Assembly (NCBI GenBank): GCA_014898425.1
Contig: RCSZ01000009.1
Location: forward strand, 2,232,001 to 2,296,000
Direction: 5' to 3'
DNA length: 64,000 bases
Source of the DNA: Botryotinia globosa
Taxonomy: Eukaryota > Ascomycota > Leotiomycetes > Helotiales > Sclerotiniaceae
Part shown: positions 42,322-53,565 of the stretch, in pieces
How positions within the stretch are numbered: the first letter of the stretch is position 1
Layout of the letters: each line of letters opens with the position of its first letter
Program-made: the position numbers and the translations under genes
The notes under the pieces: model-generated
What the model was told of the DNA's origin: nothing
Database searches by the model: none
Seen by the model: only the letters and a program-made list of their open reading frames with translations

Positions 42322-45300
42322 TCACATAACCAATAAGCTCTGTATGGCTCCCACACTAATCGCGGTGAAGCTAACCATGTAACCCGCGATCGTGAAGGCA
42401 TCCTGAATACTATGCTTATAAACTGCCCAAAGAATTCCAAGTAGTAAGCTTCCAATCCCAAAGACAATAAAAGCAACTATCCAAATGCTTTTCATGTCCC
42501 AACCTTCCACAAACTCTAGTCCCCAGCCAAAGTTTGTAGGTTGTCCCTTTTTACAAGAAAGTTTCTCCTTCAACTTCTTAGGGAATCGGTCAAGACATAC
42601 AGTATCTTCATCGGCGTGATCTGGATGCAGAAAGAGATGCATGAGATGATTATCACCAATTGGAGGGATCACTTCCGGAGGTGCGGGCGAGTAACGATAT
42701 TCAATGTGGTCGGGAGGTGGTATGACATCCTTTTGACGCACGTCGATGAGAGAGCTGCGGTACATCTCGAAGTGGACAAATTTTATCGATTTGAGAGTCT
42801 TCAATGATATCAGGTTCAAGAATCGACCTCTCATTGATTTATAATTATTTCGAAGTATAGTGAAGAGTGATTGATCAGATTTAGGTTCGAGATTGTGAAG
42901 ACCCAACTGCAGAAGCCTAGTAGCGTAGCGACCAGACGGGTAACATAGAAGGAGATACACATTCTCCACTGGAAGCGGTATTTGCTTTACGGTGTTTGGA
43001 TTGTTCGAATCGAGTTGATTCTTTGATGGTTCGTGGGTGGGTAGGCCAGAGGAGAGACTTGTCCTCGAGGAGTTCGAAGACCAGACAGTGAAAATGGAAG
43101 ATAAGCTTTTCGAAAACGATTTGCTGCAGTCACTGAATCTTGAACTTCGGCTGGCATTAGTTCTACCAGAGTCGCTATTTGTGAGAGCTTGCTTAAGTCG
43201 GTTTGCTGCTCCAGGACGAAATTCCGTGAAATCATCATAAATTTTTTGTCCACATTTCTGTGGTTGTTAGTTCGTGATTCGAAGGTTCTGGGCTATCGCA
43301 TAAAACTCACACAGCGCCATTCAATCCGTGTCTTTCCAATTGCAACTGGCGGTCTTCCCCGTATCGAAACCTTATTAGAAAATAGTGCCAACTTTTGCCA
43401 GATTGGTTGATATACCCCCCTAACTATCTCTGAAAGTGTGTCTGCTGAAGGCCGTTGGAAATCGTTCAACACCGTGAGCTGAATTCTACTCTCCCCTACA
43501 TCTTTAGGGGTCGCAGCAAATTCATCCTCGAAGTCATCTGGCATTTCCGGTAATACAGGTGCCCAGTTGTTTGTCTTCGAAGATAAACTATCTTGTCGAC
43601 TGGCTGCCATTGGTGTTGATGCGATTGTTAGCTGTGCTTTCTGTGGATGAATGAAATTTCGTAGTTTCTCCCGGAATAATTCGAAGGCTCTTGACTCCTT
43701 GACAAATAGTTCAAGATGTTGAAAGTCGTCGGAAACATCTTCAGAACTCTCAGATGCACTATCCGAATCGTCATCTATGTCTAAATCGCACTCCATTTCT
43801 TCTTCTTCAACATTCAAAAGGTTAGCTCCACTGGCGTCACTGACATTATTTGAGCCTTTTTGTTCCTTTTCTGTCCGAAGAGTGCTGCAAATCACATGTG
43901 CAGAGTTTCTTGCACGAAAACGAACAAGATGTGCGGCCTGTCGCTGTTCTTGAGTTTGAGCTTCTTTTCGTAGTTCAACGGCAAAGCCCTTCAGTAGACG
44001 GCTAAGGTTCCGCTCAAATCGTTCCCGAGACATTCCGTTCTCCTGTAACGCATCTTCGCAGAGTGGCTTTATGATCGCATCTTCGAGAAGTAAACGAACT
44101 AAGCGTTCAGTTGCAGTTTGAGAGACTGAAAAGGATGACATTGAGGACCCCGTAGCAAGTGACATCGCTGAAAATATACTATCTGCAACCGATACCACGG
44201 AATCCGTAGCGGAGAATTCGAAAGAGTTGTCGCTCTGGTATTCAGGTATGTCCTCCATGGGTAGCCTCGAATGAGAGTTATTGTTTGCGCCATTTTCAGA
44301 CAATGACGATGCCGAGAGAGCTGAAGATCCCAGGCCTCGATCATTTCGGTGGCGGGTAAGAAGATCACGAATCGCTTTGATATGGACTTCTCGATACATC
44401 GCTAATGTTGTTCGTGGCCAACCTTTTTCGTGTAATTTGCTGTGGACTTCAATTCCCAGCATTGTTATCGCATGATCCAATTCATCACCATCCATTTGCC
44501 CTAGCCACTGTGACTTCTCTAATAACAACTTTGCCAAATCAATTGCCGTCTCCGCTAGTTTCTCTTCAATATCCTGCGAGTCAACAATCTGTGAGTTCGC
44601 AAGAACCTCGGGACTATGTACCCATATTTTCCCTGATCTTTGATGTTTCGACAACTTCGTGATGTCTTCCATTCTATTCTCAGAAATAATTTTTTTCATG
44701 GGCTCTTCCTGTTCAGCCATAACAGAGTCAGATACCTTCAAATCTTTACCTTGAGATGTTAGTAAACTCGTATTCGCATCAACAGTATCTCTAGCCAACT
44801 CGCCACGGCTTTCTATTCCTTTATCATGACCAACAACAGCCCAGTCATGATGATTCTCTGACCGTCGAAGTCTCTTGGTAACGTTTGTATCGTAAAAGCC
44901 TGCATGGTCCTGGTATTCGGCAGAACTGTTTTCTGCGTCTAAAGAATATTCAGATTGGGTAGTGTTCTGAGCTTCGCTAGTTGGACTTATGGTCTGGTCG
45001 CATTCATTAGTTCGACCAGAACTCAAACGTTGTTCATCATTTGAAGCTACAATATAGTTTTGGCTTTCGACAGAAATAGAATTAAGAGCTTCTGGACTGA
45101 TTCCATGTCGCCATTCGTCGGCAACAGCTATTTGCTGCTCATTGGCCATGAGATCCCGTTTAGCGACCAAGTCACCCTGTTTTATGTTAATACGAGTTGA
45201 GAGAGCATGAAGTCCTCCACGTACCGTATCCTCTCTACCAGACTCATTGTATAATCGCTTAATGGGAGGTAAATCTGACAAATCGCTGGATTCTAACTCT

Positions 45301-47748
45301 CCAATAGTGCGCTCCGCTGGAAAATTTCGCTTCAAGGAATGCCAGCCAAGTTCGGTCAAAGGACGGACATCTGGGATAGTTCTTCTATATAATGGTATGC
45401 TGGCTAGCAAATCCTTGCTTAAAGGTGGACCAAGTTCCGCACAACGTCTCTCGATCTCTGCCCTTCTTTCAGCTCTCAACTCCGCAATTTCGAGTGTGGT
45501 TTTTTCTGGAATGGGATTTGTGTATCCATATCCATCGTGACCTAATTCAATAGACAGCTGACTCGATCTGTCTCGGACGGTATCCGGGTTTGATTGAATA
45601 CCAATATCAAGTGTTTTACTCTCCATGGCATTCTTCCAATGAGTGAACTCTCCAATACCGAGAGATTTACTGGCAGCTGGAGATTTGGATGCAGGCGTTG
45701 AAGATGCCTCATTCCTCCTTTCTTTAAGCTCGGCGCTGCCTTCATTTGATCGCGATACAGTATCATCCCCATCATCCCCATCATCCGAGATATTTCGATG
45801 ATGACGCAACCAATGTGCCAACTCTGATGAAGAATTCTTCTCAACAGCAGCCATGAAAAATTTGATCTGCGAGGATTTATTATCAGAAGTAGGGTCAATT
45901 CCGAAGCTCTTCTCGAATCTGAGATAGCGATAATGGCATTGATCAGCCGTCTTAGTCCCAACTACCGTTGAGACAGCGGGCCAATCTTCCAATCCGAGTC
46001 TGGCTATAGTTCGTAGCAAAGAAGCATCTTCTGAGGTCGACCATCGTACAATATCAAATCGATTTTGAGAGCCGACATTATGCGAATCATCAATGTTTCG
46101 AAAAGCTTTCCCAAGATCTCGAATATTGTTGCTGGTAAATTTTCTCGTACCTGTGAGGTTATCCCTTTGCTTGAAATCAGATTGCGAAATGTTCATTTCT
46201 GCAGCCCCATCTCTGACTATATCCGGAGATGACTCCACTACAGGAGCTGTCGATTGTCCAAAGAGTCTTTGCGCTTCCTGAAGCTTGCCCTGCTTTTGAT
46301 AAACATGACCGAGCCGATTCGCTGTATTCCGAGTTGTGGGGTCATTGCTTCCCAAATATCTTTCAAAATTAGCCAAAGCTTGAAGATACATCTCCTCAGC
46401 TTTAGCCATATTACCCTGCCGATAATAAATGCGACCAAGGTTGTTTATTACTGCATTGATTGACATTTGCGTGGGACCGCTAGCATTTCGATACCCATTT
46501 AGAGCTCGTAAATACATGTGCTCAGCTTCGACCAGCTTTCCTTGATCGAAATAAACACGAGCAGTATTTTTCACAGTATCAATTGTGGATATATCGTCGG
46601 GACCTAATTCTCTTTGCTTGGCCTCAAGCGTTTGTAGAAGAGCCTTCTCGGTCTCCATCCATTGTAACTCCGAATCGATATTAGAAATCGCCGAAGCATG
46701 CTCCTTTGACTCATCTGCTTTGAGCTGTTTTATTCTTCGACGATTCCGGGTATCCCGATCCACTAACAGCGGTGTTTCCATATATTGACGATTTTTCAAT
46801 CGTCTTTCCATGTCATCACACAGCCTATTGATTTCATTTCTAGTTTCGTCTGTTGCAAGATATCTTTTTTGTGTTATACGTCGCTGTAGGTCATCGAATT
46901 CCCTACGATGACGGCTCTTCATTTCCTCGAAAGTTTCAAATGCTTCTCTTTCCAAATCATCGCTTTTTGGCCGAGGTATCTCTACAGGAACCAAAAATTT
47001 GCTTGCTGCTGAAAGCTCTCGATGATTTTCGGTGACATGATCTGGAGTTGATTGACATGGTACAGGGCTAACCTCACGATTGACCGCAGCAGGTAGCATC
47101 TCTGAAGATGATGGTTCGCGTCTAAATTTCACACGAGTGCCGTCATCTGAGTCTAATTCTACAGGATCCAGACGAATTTGAGCTGTCTTCAGCCCTACAA
47201 AGTCGTGAGGTTTCGATTCGCGATGGGAGGTAGAGAGGTCGTATCTTTGCATTCTCAACGGAATGCTGGAAGCTTTAAATCCTTCTGGCTGCTGCCCATA
47301 TCCAGTCTTCTTGCAATTCGTGGATATATGTTTCTAGTTACAAGTCAGATTCCACAGATTCAATTTAAACTTTAGGTATACTAGCTTCAAGATCATCATT
47401 TGTCGGAAACATTCCCTCACATTTATCACAATTGAAGGCCAGCCCAGTCGCATGCTTGTATTTATGCCATTGAAGATCTTTAGCCCTGTAAAATGATCGA
47501 GGGCATTGATCGCATTCGAAGGGAAGCGGCAACTCTACATAGCCTGTCTGGACATCGGAGTGTATTGCCTGCGACACACCGTTGTGACTATTTGCCGAAT
47601 CATGGAGATTGCCTGATGCAGTGCTGTGTGAGGCTTCGCGCCATCGATCTCCCGCTCCATCGGCATCATCAAAATGAATCACGTGGCCCTCCGCCTCTGG
47701 TAATGTCTCCGGCAATGGCTCTGGAAACGGAAAATCAGCGTCTGACAT
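42322..47748 (-). CDS. Giant C2H2 zinc finger-TPR-Myb/SANT protein with membrane C-terminus
   Basis: Three minus-strand exons: 47748-47386, 47333-43311, 43257-42322; all phase 0, giving 1,773 aa. The first intron (52 nt) must use a GC-AG pair (GCTAGT...CTAG); this restores the second finger CDKCEGMFPTNDDLE-KHISTNC. Order of parts: acidic N-terminus; two C2H2-like fingers (about 76-128); coiled-coil region; kinesin-light-chain-type TPRs (about 365-480, with AEHMYLRALNGYRN and AEEMYLQALANFER); a Myb/SANT repeat (about 550-600, RWSTSEDASLLRTIARLG and KTADQCHYRY); a long disordered, acidic middle; RIEWRC-KCGQKIYDDFTEF across intron 2; then a C-terminal domain ending with CLDRFPKKLKEKL and two hydrophobic helices (SIWIVAFIVFGIGSLLLGI, IAGYMVSFTAISVGAIQSLL). 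The C-terminal module recurs in large fungal families of unknown function. The mix of DNA-binding-type and membrane parts is unusual; a split into two genes is the main alternative. Confidence 0.8.
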
Positions 47749-48880
47749 CGAGGAAGCTGGCTGATAATCACAATCCCGACATGCGATACAAGCGTTGGTG
47801 AACCTAGGGAGGGTTGATCAACGATAGATGATTGAAACAACAAAGTCGACGCTGAAAATGATATGTAAACTGTAGGCGGGGTGCTGAGCACAATTTCTTC
47901 ACTTGTCGAATGCTTACATGCATTGCATGGGGCTGTGTGGAGTGCAAGGCAAGTCGAGGGCGAAAGGTTCGCCATCATGCCCAATCGGTGGTCATCAAAT
48001 CGAGATCGTGTAACCACGAATTTACACCGACGGTTGATGAAGATCATAGAGTCCCGTCATCAGATAAACCGGAAAATGTTTGGTTCTGGAGCAAGCAGAC
48101 GAGGGATTGGTGAGCAAATGATTCGAATGTAATGGTAGGTAGTCAGGCAGCATGGCCCGAGATGAGATTAAATTCGCAGGGAAACATATTCTAGAATACA
48201 ATGATTCCAAATCACAAGAAGATGTGGAAAGATTGAACTCTTTTAGTAAGATACGATATGGTGGGAACGAATCCGAAAGATGCATAATCTTCTTTCTGGT
48301 CATAGATTTTGGGTTTAGATGAATTGTTGTTGATGTTGAGAAGACGCGTCGAGACTTCGACACTGTCTGTGCGAATTTACGGCACTAGCCAGGCCCACGA
48401 TGGCTGTCACATTGATGTCCATTATTCTCACACTCAACCCTCATCAATATTTACAATCATGAACGAAATTCGGATGATTATCCTGATGTGGAGTGGGACG
48501 CCTTTATTGCTATAAGCATAAATGGTAACCTTACTGATACGGAGAACTACCCCCTAATGCGACATTTGAATGTCCCCATTACAACTTTACAAGTGGTCAT
48601 CATCAAGAGATAATTGGCTTCGCCCACCCAATCTATGTGAATAGGCGCAAATGTTGAACGGGCGCAGTAAGCCACATTTTACATCAGAACAATCCATGCC
48701 CAGGTGGACCATGATAAGCAGAGGATGGATGTTCGTATATCTTCTACCTGAACCTCAAATCTTAGTGAACAAATTTTGTTAACAACATGCAGTTTATGTC
48801 ATCTTTGGATGATCTCTAGAAAGATTTCCATTCAACATGCATTCATAGTGTTCGTCTCATCGTATTGAGTTTTTGTTATA
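47749..48880. other. Divergent promoter region
   Basis: 1.1 kb between the starts of the fusion gene (-) and the DOMON-b561 gene (+). Frames on both strands overlap heavily and lack any feature. It presumably holds both promoters; no motif was identified with confidence. Confidence 0.5.
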
Positions 48881-50447
48881 ATGAAGTTTCCTAATATTGC
48901 GATAAGTTTTGCTGTGCTCAGCGAACTTAGGGACTTGGCATGCGGTAAGATTAAGCACAACCCCGATACTTATAAGACACCATTACCGCCACCAAAGTAA
49001 CGACTAATAAAGCTTCACAGTCTCTGCCCTCGCAGTCTTTGCTCCTTCAGATGGTCCAGTCTATTCCCTGGGTATTCCTCCGACAACAGTTTCGGCTAGT
49101 ACCGGAAATATATATTTCCAGCTCAGCGCACCAGATACATACCAGTGGGCTGCACTAGGGATTGGGCGCACCATGGCCGGTGCATATATGTATATAATGT
49201 ATAGCGATGGCAAGGGAAACGTTACCATTAGTGCGAGGGCTGGAGGGCAAGGTCACGTAGAGCCAAAAGTTACAGGAGGACCAGGAAGCCAGGTGCAATT
49301 GCTTGCGGGTAGTGGAATTACTGGAGGAGTGATGACAGCGAATATTCTGTGTAGGTTTTGCTATAGCACCCGGAGACTTTAGTTGTTTCTGAGCTTCGGG
49401 AACAATCTAACAATATTGATACGGAAATTTTATCAACGATCAGTTCTGTGTAAGCTGATGGGCATTAAATTAGGTACGAACTGCCCTCTTCCATCCACAA
49501 CATCCACTGCCTCACCATGGATCGCAGCTTGGCACTTGGGCTCTCCGATCGACAGTCCTTCGACCTCGTATACTATAAACCAACACGATGATAGCAGCTA
49601 CCGTCAATTTACCTATGACCTCACAACTGCTGTAATTGAATCGGATGAGAACCCATTTCTATCTAATGGTACAACTACAACCATGTCGGGAAGGGGAAGT
49701 GAAGAGCATGGAATATCGGCCTCCACACTCAACGCCTACAGTATTGCCCATGGCACTATAATGAGTATTACCATGATTATTCTCTTCCCGCTAGGGGCAA
49801 TACTCATGACTACGTTTGGAAAATGGTGGATTCACGCAGCCTTTCAAACATTCAGTTTGGTGATGCTGATTGCTGGTTTCGGATTAGGTGTGAAATTGGC
49901 AATGTCCAAGGATTATGTATGTATTTTCGTACATCCAAAATTGAATTCATTGAATTCTTATGGAGTCTTGAGATTCAATGTTCAGACTCACAATGTGATA
50001 ACTGATGTATAATAGCCTTTCAAGAATCAAGGCAAAACTCATACAAGCTCTGGTCTAGCTCTCCTTGTACTCCTAATTATTCAAGCTATCATGGGCCTCA
50101 TCCATCACCTCGTTTACCGAAAACAACACGTTAGAGGATTTCTGGGATATATACATATTTGGTATGGCCGTTCTTTACTCATTTTGGGAATTATCTGTGG
50201 TGGCTTGGGATTGCAATTGGCAAGAAACACGAAAGGTGGTGAGATTGTTTATGGACTTTTGGCAGGGCTGGTCGCCATGTCTTATTTTACGATATTGGTG
50301 TTGAAGACTATGGGAAAGTTTATGGACAATAAAGCGATAAAGAGTGGAAGTGGAGAGGAAGGAAGAAACATTGGAGAAAGAATCCCAATGAAGGGTAGGA
50401 TACCGGCGACGATCAAGCAGCGAGTTCCGGCGACTAGTCGATTCTAA
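48881..50447 (+). CDS. DOMON/CDH-cytochrome plus cytochrome b561 membrane protein (4 exons)
   Basis: Exons: 48881-48944, 49021-49350, 49474-49916, 50016-50447; introns 76, 123 and 99 nt, all phase-consistent; 422 aa. A short signal sequence (MKFPNIAISFAVLSEL...ALA) leads into a cellobiose-dehydrogenase-type cytochrome/DOMON domain (about 30-200): GNIYFQLSAPDTYQWAALGI, the probable heme-ligand Met in GRTMAGAYMYIMYSDGKG, and the probable heme-ligand His in GGQGHVEPKV, with paired cysteines at NILCTNC. A b561 core of about five helices follows, with candidate heme histidines in YSIAHGTIMS, WWIHAAFQ, KTHTSSGLA and GYIHIWYGR. Such proteins transfer electrons across the membrane and are thought to reduce extracellular substrates such as ferric iron. 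The hydrophilic tail is cytosolic. The exact substrate is unknown. Confidence 0.93.
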
Positions 50448-50815
50448 GATTTATTTGGAGCAGATATCGGCTTGGAGGAAAAAATACCTCAAGCAGTGCG
50501 CAGTGTGTAATTTTGAGAAAGGATACTTCAGATATGTAGCAATGAATAATCTCTAGAATGGTGTCATCGAATATGATGTCGACAATGCTCGCACATATAT
50601 GGTTTAGGGCGCACTTGGAATTAAGAAAAATTCTAATATTCAGTATTGAGTCTACATTTGTATACTTGAGTAGATTTCGACTCCTCAAAAGATTTCGGTA
50701 GTAAGCACGACTTGAGTGCTAACAGAAGAATATATCAGCAAGCTCTAAAGAATGAGATTCTATGTATAGTGTCAGGGAAGTCGATCTCATTGTTTACAGT
50801 GTAGGCATTAGTATA
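50448..50815. other. 3' flank and edge of the AT-rich island
   Basis: 3' UTR of the DOMON-b561 gene. Base composition is normal until about 50,810, then changes abruptly to very AT-rich. Confidence 0.6.
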
Positions 50816-51711
50816 CTATAGTATTATAGTGATATATATAAAACTTTTGATATAATAGATAGTATATATTAGAAAAATGAATACTTATTGCTATAGATAT
50901 TATTCAAATAAATATATATAAAGATATATAGAAAAATTAAAATATAAAAACCTAAAAATATTTAAAAGATAATATTAAAATCAAAACTAATTTTAATAAA
51001 ATTCAAATAATAATAAAACATTATTTAAAAGAGTAATTCCTATCTTTTATTTATTCAAATTCTCAAATTCTATATCATCTTCTATTTACAAATCCAAATC
51101 TAATTATAATTTCAAATATTCTATTTTTTCGATAATTATAATTTAAAACTTATTTTATTTTACAATAATAATAATCTTTACAAAAAAGAATAAACATTCA
51201 ACAGAAATAAATATACTAAAGATATTAAATAAATCAAATATCATTTTACTTAAATTAGAATATAATTATTGTTATATAAAATCAAACTATTATTTATAAG
51301 GATTTTAAATATATTCAAAAAAAAGAATAATAAAATATTTCATATATTTATTCATTAAATAACAAAATACTTTTCTAATTTGTAAATATATAATTAATAT
51401 ATTTGAAAAGATTTCTTTAAATATTAATTAAAATGAATCTTCGAAATCTAATTTATAATATTCTTTTCAAAATCTCTTAATATTATTCTTTTATTTTTCA
51501 ATTTATAATAAATAAAATTCTTTTCAAGATTCTTTAAAATATAATCATTTTTGAAAGAGATTTAATATAATAACAACAATATAATATAATGATCTATTAA
51601 TAAAAAAATAAATATTTTTCAAATTTTATCTATCCATTATTAATATAGAAATCTAAAAATAAATTACTTATATAAATAATCTAAATATAATTAAATATAA
51701 ATAAAATAAAT

Positions 51712-51771
51712 GAATAAAAAGATATAGAATAAAAAGGTATAGAATAAAGAGATATAGAATAAAAAGATAAA
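51712..51771. repeat. 15-bp tandem repeat, 4 copies
   Basis: Units GAATAAAAAGATATA, GAATAAAAAGGTATA, GAATAAAGAGATATA and GAATAAAAAGATAAA follow one another at 51712, 51727, 51742 and 51757. The differences are A/G transitions or a single T/A. Confidence 0.92.
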
Positions 51772-51837
51772 AAATAAAAAAATAAAAAATATATAAATAT
51801 ATAAATAAAGAATATATAAATAAAAAATATAAATCGT

Positions 51838-51975
51838 ACCTTTCCCTTTTCAAAATGTTATAATGAAAACTTTTGTGAGGGCGCACAGACCCTCTCTGCA
51901 CGTGACCGGCTATACTAGCCATTTTAGCTAGTCCTTTCAAGTATAAGTTGGAAGCCTCGCTTCCAACTTCCTCTT
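51838..51975. repeat. GC-richer island with three consecutive hairpins
   Basis: Inside the AT tract a ~140-bp segment keeps normal composition. It can form successive hairpins: GAGGG/CCCTC near 51878-51895, ACTAGC/GCTAGT near 51914-51932, and a perfect GTTGGAAGC/GCTTCCAAC (51947-51955 and 51959-51967, 3-nt loop). The origin is unknown; see findings. Confidence 0.65.
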
Positions 51976-53289
51976 AGATCTTTATCAATAACTAAACCAT
52001 TAAAACAACTCCTTTCTAGTTCACAGTCCTCACAACTTTATTATAGAAAGCACTTTTTCAAAAGTAATATTATTATCTTTAATAAACTTTATTATATCTT
52101 TTAAAATATCTAAAAAATAATAAATATTTTATAATTAATTAAAATCATTATTTATTAACTCAAATTTTATAAAGAATTCATTTGAATATCAAATCTGTTA
52201 TTTCTTATACATATAATACATCTGAGATATAAAAAATATTGAAAAAAAATTATCAATAAAATTCCATTAAATTGAATTATTTTTTGTAAATCGCTTTCCT
52301 ACTAATCTATCCTATTATTACAATAAACAAAAAGAATTACTAATTTTGATAATAAAATTATAACATTTACTTATTACATTTCTTTTCTTTTAATATTTAT
52401 AATCAAGTTTTGAGATTAAATCAATACTATATATAAAAGCTTCAAAATTACAATTCAAATCAAAAACTTAATTTTCAAATATAAAACCTTTAAATAAAAA
52501 TATTTTTATAAAAAGTTTAATATTATATATATTATATCGAATTCTATTCTATATTGAATTCCATTCGATATTGTTTTTGTTATTGAGATTTAATAAATAT
52601 ACAAAAATATTAATAAAATTAAAAATAAAATATAAAACAAAAAAATAAAATTTACAATTTAAAGAATAAATATATAAAATATTATTATTTGATACATTAT
52701 TCATCACTAAACACTCTAATTTACTTCTAATTCTTTATTCATTAATTTCATTAAATAAAAGTTTTATAAAAATTTTATCTATATAATACCCTTCAATCTT
52801 TCATAATATAAAAATAATAATTCACAATTTATCTATCTCATTAATAAACTAAATCTTAATACCAAAAATACTATACTCATTAAGAAAAATCTAAATATTA
52901 TAAATAATATAAATTTTGCTACAAAAAAAATACATTTCTTATTTCATTTTAAACTTATTTTTATTAAGATTTTAAATAATCTATCCCAAAACAATATAAT
53001 AAAAACTAGAAACCCAAATATTCAATTATTTATTAAAATAAATAAAAAAAGTTTAGAATTCATCATATTCAAAGAAATTAAGAAATAAAAAATATCAAAT
53101 AAAAAATCGAATTATAAAAATTTTGAAAATTTGAAAATCAATAATATAAGATTCAAATAAATTATTAAAATCTTTCTCTTTATCAATTATTCTCCTACAT
53201 TTAAAAAAAACAATTTTATATATATTAAAAAAAGCTTATTTAATAATAACCTATATACACTAAAAATACTCTTTTCAAATTAAAATATT

Positions 53290-53565
53290 TGTCAAGGTCA
53301 CAAGATTATAAGTCACGTGAGATCACGTGACGGGAGACCCTCGAGCCCCTTTTATACTATAAACTCCTTTGTTTTAGAATATTTCACGAACCCCTTTTTT
53401 TTCCGAGATATTTTAAGAATCTAATTTCTAATCTTGGGTTTTTATATCGAAATCAATCCGCTGGGTATAAAATTGTATACTTTCAATAATTTTTAAAGAA
53501 ATAATAAAAAGTCTTATTCCAAAAATATATTTAAAATTGATTTATTGTTATTCTTTATTTTAATA
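53290..53565 (+). repeat. 5' LTR of the Gypsy element
   Basis: 276 bp, the less mutated copy: it retains TCACGTGAGATCACGTGACG and CCCTCGAGCCCC. The palindromic CACGTG pairs may be remnants of promoter elements. Pairs with 60825-61100. Confidence 0.93.

Larger units (their letters stand above)
50816..53289. repeat. AT-rich RIP-type tract, left flank of the Gypsy element
   Basis: About 2.5 kb of nearly pure A/T sequence with no coding gene. CpA and TpG are almost absent while TpA is plentiful, as expected of RIP-decayed repeats. A 15-bp tandem repeat (51712-51771) and a GC-richer hairpin island (51838-51975) interrupt it. The identity of the original repeat cannot be read by eye. Confidence 0.7.

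Noticed and set aside
51668..51940. 90-codon minus-strand frame with FYLFILYLFI repeats
   Set aside because: Produced by the 15-bp tandem repeat and A/T sequence.
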